From assembly GCF_011806385.1 (NCBI RefSeq), contig NZ_JAATOX010000007.1, positions 1 through 64,000 of the forward strand: a stretch of 64,000 nucleotides of DNA, in the 5' to 3' direction. The stretch comes from Phaeobacter sp. HF9A (GTDB lineage: Bacteria > Pseudomonadota > Alphaproteobacteria > Rhodobacterales > Rhodobacteraceae). Position 1 is the stretch's first letter. Every line of letters starts with the position of its first letter. Shown here piece by piece: positions 27,640-41,733 of the stretch. Below the pieces are notes generated by a model. It was not told the origin of the DNA. It did no database searches and was given only the letters and a program-made list of their open reading frames with translations. Made by a program: the position numbers and the translations under genes.

Positions 27640-29682
27640 TCAGCGCCGCCGACGCCGCCGACCGCCAGCGCTGTCGCCATCGCCGCCACCAGTGTTGAAA
27701 GACACATCCGGCAGGCTCACCACGGAGTTTAGAATCGGGAAGGGTTCGGCGGAGTTCGGAATGGCGGAAGCATTGACAAAATGCTCCTGAAAACGCGGCT
27801 CTACGGCGGTTTCGATCTTCTCGATCTTGCGCACCGTGTCCTCGATTTCACTGCGAGCGTTGGTGTTCAGAAGCGCGATCCGGGCCCCTGTACCAGCGGC
27901 ATTGCCGGCGCTGGTCACCTTGTCGATGGGACAATCGGGAATCATGCCCAATACCATCGCGTGTTTGGCGGAGATATGCGCGCCAAAGGCTCCGGCCAGG
28001 ACCACGCGATCCACCTTATCGACGCCGAATTTGTCCATCAGCAGACGCGCACCGGAATAGAGCGCCGCCTTTGCCATCTGGATCGCACGAATGTCGGGAT
28101 TGGTGACGGTGATGCGCGGTCCGCCCTCGGCCGAGCCGTCCCAGAGCAGATAGGAGTTGGTGCGCCCCTCGGAGATACAGCGACTGGTGCCGGTCTGTTC
28201 GGCAGAGCCAATAAGCCCAGAGGCATCCAACACCCCGGCCAGGCGCATCTCGGCGATGGCCTCGATAATGCCGGAGCCACAAATGCCGGAAATTCCGATA
28301 CTTGCGATGCTTTCTTCAAATCCGGCGTCGGTGGACCAGAGATCGGAGCCGATCACCTTGAAGCGCGGCTCCTTGGTGGCGGGATTAATCTCGACCCGCT
28401 CGATCGCACCCGGCGCGGCGCGCTGGCCGGAGGAGATTTGCGCGCCTTCAAACGCAGGCCCGGTGGGAGAAGAACACGCAAGAACTTTTTCCTTGTTTCC
28501 CAACAGGATCTCGGCATTTGTTCCCACGTCGACGACCAAGACGAGGTCTTCGGATTTGTCGGGCGCCTCGGAGAGCGCAACCGCCGCCGCATCGGCACCA
28601 ACATGGCCAGCGATGCAGGGCAACAGGTAAATCCGACCGGCGGGATGGATCTGTAGGCCCAGATCGCGGGCCTCAAGTGACAGCGAGTCAGAGGTTGCAA
28701 GCGCAAAGGGTGCCTGACCCAGCTCAAAGGGATCAATGCCGAGAAACAGGTGGTGCATCACCGGGTTGCAGACAAAAACCGCTTCCATGATCAGCTCGCG
28801 CGGCACCTCGGCCTCGTCGCAAAGCTGACCAAACAGCGTGTTCATGCCCTCGCGCACGGCCCGGGTCATCTCCAGGTCGCCGCCTTTGTTCATCATCGCA
28901 TAGGAGACGCGGCTCATCAGATCTTCGCCAAAGCGGATCTGCGGGTTCATGATGCCGGAGGAGGCCATGACCTCGCCGGTTTTCATGTCACACATATGGG
29001 CCGCGATGGTGGTGGAGCCTAGATCGACGGCAAGCCCGTAGAAACTCCCCTCGTAGAGACCCGGCCAGATATGCATGATGCGCGGCGGCTGCGTGGTATC
29101 GCCCTGATGCACAGCGACAGTGACCTTCCAGCCGCCTTTGCGCAGCACCGGTTGTAGCGCGCGCAGAATGTGAAAGTCGGCTTTTACGCCTTTGATATCC
29201 CACTGGTTTTCCAGCGCGTCGCAGAGCCGCTCCAGATCGCCGCTGGGCTTGTGCATATCGGGCTCTTCGACCTCGATATAGCAGAGCCGGATCGAACTGT
29301 TCAGAACGATGTCGCGGGCCTCGGCGCGTTTGCGCACCACTTGTTTGTGGACCTGGCTTTCGGGCGGAACGTCGATCACGACGTCTTTTTGCACCTTGGC
29401 CTGACAGCCCAGGCGACGGCCATCAATCAGGCCACGCTTGTCCTTGTAGCGCTGCTCAACCGCGTTCCAGTCCGACAGGGCGTCCTCCTCAACGGTGACA
29501 CCATGTTTGGAGAATTCGCCATATCCCGGGGTGATCTGGCATTTCGAGCAGATGCCGCGCCCGCCACAGACCGAGTCGAGATCCACACCCAGTTGCCGCG
29601 CCGCAGTCAGCACGGGGGTGCCAACAGGAAACCGGCCGCGCTTGCCAGATGGGGTGAACATAACAAGGGGATCGTTTGACAT
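27640..29682 (-). CDS. RACo-type reductive activator of corrinoid proteins (2Fe-2S/ASKHA, DUF4445)
   Basis: The 680-aa product begins with a ferredoxin-like [2Fe-2S] domain (CGGRGICSKC with Cys39, Cys45 and Cys48, plus Cys in RRLGCQAKV). A linker domain follows, then a large ASKHA ATPase region with AVDLGSTTIAAHMCD near residue 230 and LVVDVGTNAEILLG near 390. This is the layout of RamA/RACo proteins, which use ATP and an electron donor to reduce inactive Co(II) corrinoid methyltransferases to Co(I). The tail is low-complexity (GGGDGDSAGG then six Arg). The start at 29682 matches homologues; 29697 is possible. No corrinoid protein or methyltransferase gene is adjacent, so the partner must lie elsewhere. 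Confidence 0.88.
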   Translation of the reverse strand: MSNDPLVMFTPSGKRGRFPVGTPVLTAARQLGVDLDSVCGGRGICSKCQITPGYGEFSKHGVTVEEDALSDWNAVEQRYKDKRGLIDGRRLGCQAKVQKDVVIDVPPESQVHKQVVRKRAEARDIVLNSSIRLCYIEVEEPDMHKPSGDLERLCDALENQWDIKGVKADFHILRALQPVLRKGGWKVTVAVHQGDTTQPPRIMHIWPGLYEGSFYGLAVDLGSTTIAAHMCDMKTGEVMASSGIMNPQIRFGEDLMSRVSYAMMNKGGDLEMTRAVREGMNTLFGQLCDEAEVPRELIMEAVFVCNPVMHHLFLGIDPFELGQAPFALATSDSLSLEARDLGLQIHPAGRIYLLPCIAGHVGADAAAVALSEAPDKSEDLVLVVDVGTNAEILLGNKEKVLACSSPTGPAFEGAQISSGQRAAPGAIERVEINPATKEPRFKVIGSDLWSTDAGFEESIASIGISGICGSGIIEAIAEMRLAGVLDASGLIGSAEQTGTSRCISEGRTNSYLLWDGSAEGGPRITVTNPDIRAIQMAKAALYSGARLLMDKFGVDKVDRVVLAGAFGAHISAKHAMVLGMIPDCPIDKVTSAGNAAGTGARIALLNTNARSEIEDTVRKIEKIETAVEPRFQEHFVNASAIPNSAEPFPILNSVVSLPDVSFNTGGGDGDSAGGRRRRRR

Positions 29683-29780
29683 GCCTCTAGCCTTCATCTC
29701 TCGCTATTCATGCGGACCATATGTCACTTTTCGAAGTGAGAAAGGCAAGCACCGTCATTTCGTGGCTCAGGGGCGGCAAA

Positions 29781-32586
<2,806 letters not shown>

Positions 32587-32619
32587 GGTGGCCCGGAGTG
32601 AACATGCGGGGGCAGCCCA

Positions 32620-33795
32620 ATGACCCCCGCAGCGCGCGTTCAGGCGGCGATCGAAATTCTTGATGACATCCTTGGCGGGCAGGCGGCTGAAAAGGCGCTG
32701 ACCAATTGGGGGCGTCGCAGCCGCTTTGCCGGTTCCAAAGATCGCGCCGCGGTGCGCGATCATGTGTTCCAGGCGTTGCGCTGTCAGCGCTCACATGCGG
32801 TGCTCGGCGGCAGTCTGAGCGGTCGCGGGCTGCTGATTGGCGCGCTGCGTGATCAGGGCATCGAGGTGGGCAGTCTCTTTACCGGCGAAGGTCATGCCCC
32901 TGCGCCGTTGAGCGAGGCGGAACAGGCCGAGCCGCGCAATTTCCAGAGCTCGGCAGAGGCGAAGGACATCCCGGAGTGGCTCTGGCCGCTGTTTTCGCGC
33001 AGCCTTGGCGATGAGGCGATTCCCGCAGCCGAGGCGCTGCGCAGTCGCGCGGCGGCCCATCTGCGGGTCAACCTGCGCAAAGCCAGTCGCGCGGAGGCAA
33101 TCACGCGTCTGGCTGAGGAGGGTGTTGTCGCAGAGCCGCACGCCGCATCCGAGGCCGCACTGCTTGTCACCGAGGGCGCGCGGCGCATCAAGAATACCGA
33201 GAGCTATACGCTGGGCTTTGTGGAATTGCAGGACGCGGCCAGTCAGGCGGTCGTTGAGGCCCTGCCATTGCAAAGCGGCATGCGGGTGCTGGACTATTGC
33301 GCCGGCGGTGGTGGAAAATCCCTCGCGATGGCGATGCGGGAAGATCTGGCGCTTTATGCCCATGACGCCGCGCCGCGCCGCATGGCGGATATTCCTGCCC
33401 GGGCCGCGCGTGCCGGGGTCAAGATCACCTGTCTGACGCCCGAGGCGCTCGCGGCGCAGCCGCCGTTTGATCTGGTGCTCTGTGATGCGCCCTGTAGCGG
33501 TTCCGGTTCTTGGCGGCGTGACCCCGAGGGCAAATGGCGCCTGACCCAGGAGGGGCTGGATGAGCTGGTGCGCCTTCAGGCCGAGATCCTTGATCGGGCG
33601 GTCGCGCATGTGGCACCGGGCGGCTATCTGGCCTTTGCGACCTGCTCCATGCTGGAGGTCGAGAACGGCGCGCAATCGCGTGGCTTTCTGGACCGCCACC
33701 CCGGCTGGACAGCGGTGACTGAGGCGGCCTGGCGGGTTCATCAAGGGACGGACGGGTTCTATGTGAGCGTGTTCCAACGTCCACAAAGCGATTAA
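32620..33795 (+). CDS. rsmB: RsmB/NOP family RNA (cytosine-5) methyltransferase
   Basis: The 391-aa product has an N-terminal NusB-like helical region, a SAM-binding motif VLDYCAGGGGKSLAMA near residue 223, the catalytic DAPCSGSGSWRRDPEGKW near 290 (Cys of motif IV) and FATCSMLEVENG (Cys of motif VI). It should methylate C5 of a cytosine in rRNA, by homology C967 of 16S rRNA. The exact target among RsmB-like paralogues is an inference. It lies between guaB and cckA. Confidence 0.87.
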   Translation: MTPAARVQAAIEILDDILGGQAAEKALTNWGRRSRFAGSKDRAAVRDHVFQALRCQRSHAVLGGSLSGRGLLIGALRDQGIEVGSLFTGEGHAPAPLSEAEQAEPRNFQSSAEAKDIPEWLWPLFSRSLGDEAIPAAEALRSRAAAHLRVNLRKASRAEAITRLAEEGVVAEPHAASEAALLVTEGARRIKNTESYTLGFVELQDAASQAVVEALPLQSGMRVLDYCAGGGGKSLAMAMREDLALYAHDAAPRRMADIPARAARAGVKITCLTPEALAAQPPFDLVLCDAPCSGSGSWRRDPEGKWRLTQEGLDELVRLQAEILDRAVAHVAPGGYLAFATCSMLEVENGAQSRGFLDRHPGWTAVTEAAWRVHQGTDGFYVSVFQRPQSD

Positions 33796-33828
33796 TCTAT
33801 TGGAAAGTGTTGCAATTCGGCCTTTCGG

Positions 33829-33844
33829 TTAACTCCGCCTTAAC
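33829..33844 (+). promoter_or_regulatory. CtrA-type binding site upstream of cckA
   Basis: TTAACTCCGCCTTAAC fits the full CtrA consensus TTAA-N7-TTAAC exactly. It lies 47 bp upstream of the chosen cckA start, suitable for direct control by the response regulator that CckA itself feeds through ChpT. Confidence 0.7.
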
Positions 33845-33891
33845 CAAGACTAACGCGATATTGCGACGTGAAGATTGATAACGGAGCCGCA

Positions 33892-36204
33892 ATGATCGGT
33901 CGCACTTCCTCCTTTGTGCCGAACCTGAAGGTTCAAACGCCCGAACAGGCGCGGCTTGCCGTGACCTTTTGCCTGGCGCTGCTGCTTGTGGCCTGCCCCT
34001 GGCTGCTGACGCTGCCGGATTGGATCGGGCGGGCGCTGATCGCCGTCGGTCTGACACTGGCCGGTGTGGCGGCGCTGGTATTTGTGCAAAGCCGATCCCG
34101 GCTTGCGGCGAAAACCATGGCAAGCGAGCTGCTTGGCGGCTTTATCGACAAGGACGCGACGCCGAGTTTCGTGACCGATGATGCCGGTGTGATCCACGCC
34201 TGCAACTCTGCGGCGCTGAAACGGTTTGAGGGCAGCGAGAGCGAGACCATCTCCGGCACCTTGCGGTCGGTTCTGGCCAATCCCTCGGCGGTCTTGCTGC
34301 GGTTGCAGACGCGGGCACAGCAGGACGGCGCCGCAAGCGAGGATTTCGTGACCCGCCGTGGCCAGCTGCGTCTTGCGGTGCATGAGATGACAGCCGGGAG
34401 CTTCCTCTGGCGGGTTGAGGATCGGGTCGAGCGTCCGTCGGGGCGGGCGTCAGATACCAGCCCGGTGCCGATGATCTCTGTCGGGCGGACCGGGGCGGTG
34501 CTTTTCATGAACGAGGCGGCGCGCAGCCTGATTGGAGCGCGGGTTAAATCCACCGAACGTTTGTTTACCTCGCTGCCGGTGATGCCGGGGCGGATCAACA
34601 CCATCATGACCAAGACCGGCGCGGTGGAGGTGCTGGTCAGCGAACACTGCCATGGCCAGGGCCGCAGCGAGCTTTATTTCCTGAAGGCGGATGTCGAGGA
34701 CAGCGGCCCCCATACCGGTTTTGAAACCCTGCCCGTGCCGCTCCTGAAGGTGCGGCCAAGCGGCGAGGTCATGGCGATCAACCGCATGGCGCTGCGCCTT
34801 CTCGGGGCAGAGAAGGCCGAAGGCGTGCATCTTGGTCAGCTGATGGAAGGGCTTGGCCGGCCGATGAACGACTGGTTGCAGGAAACCGCTAAGGGGCTCG
34901 CGCCGCATAAATCCGAATTCCTGCGGGTCTCGCGCGAGGATAAGGAGGTTTTTGTTCAGGTCACGCTGACCCGGGTGATCGAGGAGGGCGAAACGCTGCT
35001 GATGGCGGTGCTGAACGACGCCACCGAGCTCAAGACGCTGGAGGCGCAATTTGTCCAGAGCCAGAAAATGCAGGCGATCGGACAGCTTGCTGGCGGCGTT
35101 GCGCATGATTTCAACAACCTCCTGACGGCAATTTCGGGCCATTGCGACCTTCTGTTGCTGCGCCATGATCAGGGCGACCAGGACTATGGCGACCTGATCC
35201 AGATCCATGAAAATGCCAACCGGGCAGCGGCCTTGGTGAGCCAGCTTCTGGCCTTCTCGCGCAAGCAGACCTTGCAGCCCGAGGTGCTGGATGTGCGCGA
35301 AACGCTGTCGGATCTGACCCATCTGCTGAACCGGCTGGTGGGAGAGCGGGTCTCGCTCACGCTCAGCCACGATCCGGTCATGCGCTCGATCCGTGCCGAC
35401 AAGCGGCAGCTGGAGCAGGTCTTGATGAACCTCGTCGTGAATGCCCGCGACGCCATGCCCAGCGGCGGCGAAATCCGGGTCGAAACCGAGGTGATCTCTC
35501 TGGATGCGCCGTTGGAGCGCAACCGTGCGGTGGTGCCGCCGGGCGAATGGGTGACCATCCAGGTCAGCGACGAGGGCAGCGGCATCGCGCCCGATAAGCT
35601 GCAAAAGGTGTTTGAACCCTTCTACACCACCAAACGCACCGGCGAGGGCACCGGGCTTGGTCTCTCTACCGCCTATGGGATCATCAAGCAGACCGGCGGC
35701 TTTATCTTTGTGGATTCAAAGGTCAACGTGGGCACCAAGTTCACGCTCTATTTCCCGGTCTATCGCAGCGATGGTGCGGAAGAGGCCGAGGCCGTGGCGG
35801 AGGTCGCCCCCAAGCCCAAACTCGCCGCGCAGCATGGCGATGGTGTGATCCTCTTGGTCGAGGACGAGGCCCCGGTGCGCGCCTTTGCCTCCCGGGCGCT
35901 GCGCATGCGCGGCTATACGGTGCTGGAGGCGGATTCCGCCGAGGAAGCCTTGCACACGCTGGAAGATCCGAACCTCAGCGTCGATGTCTTTGTGACCGAT
36001 GTGATTATGCCGGGTATGGATGGGCCCAGCTGGGTGCGCGAAGCGCTGAAGGAACGCCCGGGCACCAAGGTGGTGTTCGTTTCCGGCTATTCCGAGGGCG
36101 CCTTTGGCGATGCCGAGCCGGAAGTGCCGAATTCGGTCTTCCTCGCCAAACCCTTCTCGCTCAGCCAGTTGACCGAGACGGTACAATTGCAGTTGCAGGA
36201 CTAG
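33892..36204 (+). CDS. cckA: Hybrid sensor histidine kinase/phosphatase CckA
   Basis: The 770-aa product has two N-terminal membrane helices (residues about 22-65: FCLALLLVACPWLLTL and ALIAVGLTLAGVAALVFV), then PAS-like domains. The HisKA domain has His405 in AGGVAHDFNNLLTAI, followed by an HATPase with NLVVNARDAMPSGG and GEGTGLGLSTAYGIIKQTGG, and a C-terminal receiver with Asp703 in FVTDVIMPGMDG. This arrangement is that of CckA, which phosphorylates ChpT and thereby CtrA in alphaproteobacteria. The ATG at 33892 has GGAG five bases upstream; a GTG at 33868 is in frame. Its TAG stop is part of the CTAG flanking the structured element. Confidence 0.93.
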   Translation: MIGRTSSFVPNLKVQTPEQARLAVTFCLALLLVACPWLLTLPDWIGRALIAVGLTLAGVAALVFVQSRSRLAAKTMASELLGGFIDKDATPSFVTDDAGVIHACNSAALKRFEGSESETISGTLRSVLANPSAVLLRLQTRAQQDGAASEDFVTRRGQLRLAVHEMTAGSFLWRVEDRVERPSGRASDTSPVPMISVGRTGAVLFMNEAARSLIGARVKSTERLFTSLPVMPGRINTIMTKTGAVEVLVSEHCHGQGRSELYFLKADVEDSGPHTGFETLPVPLLKVRPSGEVMAINRMALRLLGAEKAEGVHLGQLMEGLGRPMNDWLQETAKGLAPHKSEFLRVSREDKEVFVQVTLTRVIEEGETLLMAVLNDATELKTLEAQFVQSQKMQAIGQLAGGVAHDFNNLLTAISGHCDLLLLRHDQGDQDYGDLIQIHENANRAAALVSQLLAFSRKQTLQPEVLDVRETLSDLTHLLNRLVGERVSLTLSHDPVMRSIRADKRQLEQVLMNLVVNARDAMPSGGEIRVETEVISLDAPLERNRAVVPPGEWVTIQVSDEGSGIAPDKLQKVFEPFYTTKRTGEGTGLGLSTAYGIIKQTGGFIFVDSKVNVGTKFTLYFPVYRSDGAEEAEAVAEVAPKPKLAAQHGDGVILLVEDEAPVRAFASRALRMRGYTVLEADSAEEALHTLEDPNLSVDVFVTDVIMPGMDGPSWVREALKERPGTKVVFVSGYSEGAFGDAEPEVPNSVFLAKPFSLSQLTETVQLQLQD

Positions 36205-36234
36205 GCTCAGGACCCATTAATCCTGCATCACTGG

Positions 36235-36330
36235 CGCGAAATCCACGAAAGATCAGTGCTTTGGCCTGCGCCGGGAATAGTGGTTCTATTTCCAAGCAGG
36301 CCAAAGTGCTGAGATGAAGTGGATTTCGCG
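36235..36330. repeat. Internal hairpin A of the structured element
   Basis: Arms 36235-36269 and 36296-36330 pair over 28 of 35 positions, with perfect ends of 12 bp (CGCGAAATCCAC) and 11 bp (CTTTGGCCTGC). The 26-nt loop holds GGAATAGTGGTTCTATTTC at 36274-36292. Confidence 0.8.
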
Positions 36331-36340
36331 TCCTTCGGAT

Positions 36341-36433
36341 TTGACGGTCTTTTGTCCTGACCGCCTCTCAGTTCCTTGAAATAGAACCACTATTCCTTCA
36401 GTATGGCTCGTTGTCAGGACAAAAAACTGACAA
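36341..36433. repeat. Internal hairpin B of the structured element
   Basis: Arms 36341-36361 and 36413-36433 pair over 18 of 21 positions. The 51-nt loop holds GAAATAGAACCACTATTCC at 36378-36396, the exact reverse complement of the hairpin A loop sequence. Confidence 0.8.
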
Positions 36434-36470
36434 ACCAGTGGCGCAGGATTAATGGGTCCTGAGCCTAGGG

Positions 36471-37067
36471 TCAGGCGGGGATTGAGCCGTAGAGCGCGAA
36501 CTCCTCCGGGTGTTTGCGCCTGAGCTTCTCCAGCGTGCGCGGCTCCAGCGTCAGATCCGCCTTTGGGCTGACGTTTTCCTGTTGGGTTTCAATGGATATC
36601 CCGGTGCGCTCTTCCAGAAAGCTGTGAAACGGCGCCAGGTTTTCATAGGCAAAGAGATGCGTCACGCGGCAGCCATTGGGCTGGGGTTCCAGAAATTTCG
36701 CCTGGCTGCCGACATTCGCATGGGGCGGGCGCTTGCCCTTGCAGTAATCCTGTACAAAGGCATCGAAACTCAGCCCCTTGGTCGAGACAGGCTTGCCGTC
36801 CAGATGCGGGCGCTGGCGAAAGCGATACCAGCTGCCAAGCCAGTCCACGGGCTCGCGCATCACCGCCGCCAGCTCCAGCTCGGTGTCGCAGACCCGTTCG
36901 AACATCGGGCGAATCCAGCGGTTGTAGCGATAGACGGGCGCGTGTTTCAGCTCTGGCGGGTCGGAGATCACGATATCCGCGTGGGGTCTCAGCGCCGTTT
37001 GCAGGGCGGTTGTGCCGGTCTTCGGCACCGACAGGAGCGCCAATTTTGCACGATAAAATACCATCAT
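36471..37067 (-). CDS. Sulfotransferase-like family protein
   Basis: The 198-aa product begins MMVFYRAKLALLSVPKTGTTALQ, containing the PAPS 5'-phosphosulfate-binding loop PKTGTT typical of sulfotransferases. A later segment AAVMREPVDWLGSWYRFRQRP resembles the 3'-phosphate loop with its Arg and Ser. The acceptor is unknown; roseobacters carry several such short proteins. I chose the ATG at 37067 because the fold starts there; the longer frame runs into the recA promoter and adds an unstructured leader. The gene is divergent from recA and convergent with cckA. Confidence 0.78.
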   Translation of the reverse strand: MMVFYRAKLALLSVPKTGTTALQTALRPHADIVISDPPELKHAPVYRYNRWIRPMFERVCDTELELAAVMREPVDWLGSWYRFRQRPHLDGKPVSTKGLSFDAFVQDYCKGKRPPHANVGSQAKFLEPQPNGCRVTHLFAYENLAPFHSFLEERTGISIETQQENVSPKADLTLEPRTLEKLRRKHPEEFALYGSIPA

Positions 37068-37168
37068 GTCGTGAAAGCCCCGGCAATAATTCCAAGCGTT
37101 CCTGACTTGTAAACCATTCTTTAACCACGTTTCCAGCCTGCTGGAGACCTTATGTTTGGGCTTGCAAT

Positions 37169-37205
37169 GTTCTTGTTTTGAACTCATAAGGAACAAGAGG
37201 AGAAC
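37169..37205 (+). promoter_or_regulatory. LexA (SOS) operator of recA with tandem GAAC repeats
   Basis: GAAC occurs at 37180, 37191 and 37202, each pair separated by exactly 7 bp, and a GTTC sits 7 bp before the first. The alphaproteobacterial LexA box is GTTC-N7-GTTC, or GAAC-N7-GAAC on the other strand, so two overlapping boxes are present. They overlap the likely recA promoter (TTGCAA near 37162 with CATAAG/TCATAA near 37184). Confidence 0.88.
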
Positions 37206-37261
37206 AAAGCAGTGATTGTCGTCCGCCCTCGGGTGTGACACATAGAAGAGGACACGGGATT

Positions 37262-38338
37262 ATGGCGGATCTATTGACCATGAAGGACGACAAGAAGAGC
37301 GGCGACAAGAAAAAAGCTCTGGACAGCGCGCTCGCCCAGATCGAACGGCAGTTCGGCAAGGGCTCGATCATGAAACTGGGCGATGGCACCGCCTTGCAGG
37401 AGATCGAGGCAAGCTCGACGGGCTCTCTCGGGCTGGATATCGCGCTGGGGATCGGCGGCCTGCCGATGGGGCGGATCATTGAAATCTACGGGCCGGAAAG
37501 CTCCGGCAAGACCACGCTCACGCTGCACTGCATTGCGGAACAACAGAAAAAAGGCGGCGTCTGCGCCTTTGTGGATGCCGAGCACGCGCTGGATCCGCAA
37601 TATGCGCGCAAACTCGGCGTGGATCTGGACGAATTGCTGATTTCGCAACCCGACACCGGCGAACAGGCGCTGGAAATCACCGACACGCTGGTGCGTTCCG
37701 GGGCGGTGAATATGGTGATCGTGGACTCCGTCGCGGCGCTCACGCCGAAATCGGAACTCGAAGGTGATATGGGCGACAGCAGCGTTGGCGTGCATGCCCG
37801 CCTGATGAGCCAGGCAATGCGCAAGCTGACCGGCTCCATCAGCCGTTCCAAATGCATGGTGATCTTCATCAACCAGATTCGGATGAAGATCGGCGTGATG
37901 TTTGGCTCGCCCGAGACCACGACAGGCGGCAACGCGCTGAAGTTCTACTCCTCCGTGCGTCTGGACATTCGCCGCATTGGCGCAATCAAGGACCGCGACG
38001 AGGTTGTCGGCAACGCCACCCGCGTGAAAGTCGTGAAAAACAAGGTGGCGCCGCCGTTCAAACAGGTGGAATTCGACATCATGTATGGCGAAGGCATCTC
38101 CAAAATGGGTGAACTGCTGGATCTGGGTGTGGCGGCCGGGGTGGTCAATAAATCCGGGGCCTGGTTCTCTTACGGGGACGAGCGCATCGGGCAGGGGCGC
38201 GAAAACGCCAAGACCTACCTGCGGGAAAACACCCGTGTCGCGCTGGAGATTGAGGACAAGATCCGCGCCGCCCATGGGCTCGAATTTGATATGCCCCCGG
38301 GCGAGAAGGACGACGACGTCCTGTTTGATGAAGGCTGA
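37262..38338 (+). CDS. recA: Recombinase A
   Basis: The 358-aa product has Walker [10 protein letters not shown] near residue 77, VDAEHALDP, the L1/L2 DNA-binding loops ([19 protein letters not shown] and [20 protein letters not shown], 37771-37959) and an acidic C-terminal tail ([11 protein letters not shown]). RecA forms filaments on ssDNA for homologous recombination and triggers LexA self-cleavage. The upstream tandem LexA operator fits SOS control. The start at 37262 gives [13 protein letters not shown]; the in-frame ATG at 37280 is an alternative. The MOSC-like gene begins one base after the stop. Confidence 0.98.
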   Translation: MADLLTMKDDKKSGDKKKALDSALAQIERQFGKGSIMKLGDGTALQEIEASSTGSLGLDIALGIGGLPMGRIIEIYGPESSGKTTLTLHCIAEQQKKGGVCAFVDAEHALDPQYARKLGVDLDELLISQPDTGEQALEITDTLVRSGAVNMVIVDSVAALTPKSELEGDMGDSSVGVHARLMSQAMRKLTGSISRSKCMVIFINQIRMKIGVMFGSPETTTGGNALKFYSSVRLDIRRIGAIKDRDEVVGNATRVKVVKNKVAPPFKQVEFDIMYGEGISKMGELLDLGVAAGVVNKSGAWFSYGDERIGQGRENAKTYLRENTRVALEIEDKIRAAHGLEFDMPPGEKDDDVLFDEG

Positions 38339-38339
38339 C

Positions 38340-38885
38340 ATGCAGGTCAGCCGTGAAGAGCTGAACGCGGCGCTGCCGCATGTGATGGCCGCCCCGAAGG
38401 ATCGGGCGGCCATTTTCATGTTGTGCCTGCGCCCCGGGTATAATCAGCGCCAGTTTGTAGACGAGATCGCCGTGACGCCGGAGGAGGGCATCCCCGGCGA
38501 GCGCTGGTCTTCAAAACCCTGGCTGACCCTGCCGGATGGCGCGCCGCATCCGGGGATTCAGATCAGCATTCTGTCCAAACGGGTGCTGGATCTGGTCTGG
38601 CGCGACCGTGAAAACCTGCCGCATCCGGGCGATAGTTTCATCGTGGATATGGACCTCTCTGAGGCCAACCTGCCCACAGGCCAATTGTTGCAGGTCGGAT
38701 CAGCGGTCTTGCGGGTGTCGGATGTGTTCAACGAGGGCTGCGTGAAATGGAAGGTACGCTATGGCACCGCGGCAAAAGACTGGATCGTCGATCCTGATAA
38801 CATTGCGCTGCGCCTGCGGGGGATCCTGTGTTCGGTGGAGCGAGCAGGCCGCTTTTGCACCGGTGATGTTTTGATCAAAATCTGA
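38340..38885 (+). CDS. MOSC domain-like protein
   Basis: The 181-aa product starts one base after the recA stop and is likely co-transcribed. It has a beta-rich pattern with VTPEEGIPGERWSSKPW, SILSKRVLDLVW, FIVDMDLSEANLPTGQLLQVGSAVLRVSD and a conserved Cys-Lys in NEGCVKWKVRYG near residue 140. This resembles the MOSC fold of molybdenum-cofactor sulfurase-related proteins that handle sulfur on a cysteine. The assignment is by pattern and moderate; the relation to recA is unknown. Confidence 0.72.
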   Translation: MQVSREELNAALPHVMAAPKDRAAIFMLCLRPGYNQRQFVDEIAVTPEEGIPGERWSSKPWLTLPDGAPHPGIQISILSKRVLDLVWRDRENLPHPGDSFIVDMDLSEANLPTGQLLQVGSAVLRVSDVFNEGCVKWKVRYGTAAKDWIVDPDNIALRLRGILCSVERAGRFCTGDVLIKI

Positions 38886-38917
38886 GGCCAATTCCCTGTG
38901 TTTCAAGGGAATTGGCC
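38886..38917 (+). terminator. Strong hairpin after the recA-MOSC unit, no U-tract
   Basis: An 11-bp perfect stem GGCCAATTCCC/GGGAATTGGCC (38886-38896 with 38907-38917) closes a 10-nt loop. It follows the MOSC stop directly, but there is no T-run after it, so it may protect the mRNA end instead of terminating on its own. Confidence 0.55.
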
Positions 38918-39003
38918 GCGATTGCTTTGCGCGGTGGACAGCCCTGCATCAGCGCGATAAACCGCCTTAGACGAACCATTCACATCAAGAAAGCCGCGTT
39001 GCC

Positions 39004-41655
<2,652 letters not shown>

Positions 41656-41733
41656 CCATTTGGTCAAAAATCACTTGGTCTTTTCGGCAAATGCCTTAGG
41701 GTGCCGGAAAGACCATTCTGACGGGAGACCCAA

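Larger units (their letters stand above)
36201..36468. repeat. MITE-like inverted-repeat element between cckA and a sulfotransferase-like gene
   Basis: CTAG occurs at both ends (36201-36204 and 36465-36468). Inside are terminal inverted repeats of 30 bp, 36205-36234 against 36435-36464, with only two mismatches. The interior holds two further hairpins whose loops are perfectly complementary over 19 nt. No ORF is present. The CTAG flanks look like a 4-bp target duplication of the kind made by some IS5-family transposases, so a non-autonomous element is the best reading. Without the insert the two convergent genes would be 2 bp apart, both stops intact. Confidence 0.8.
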
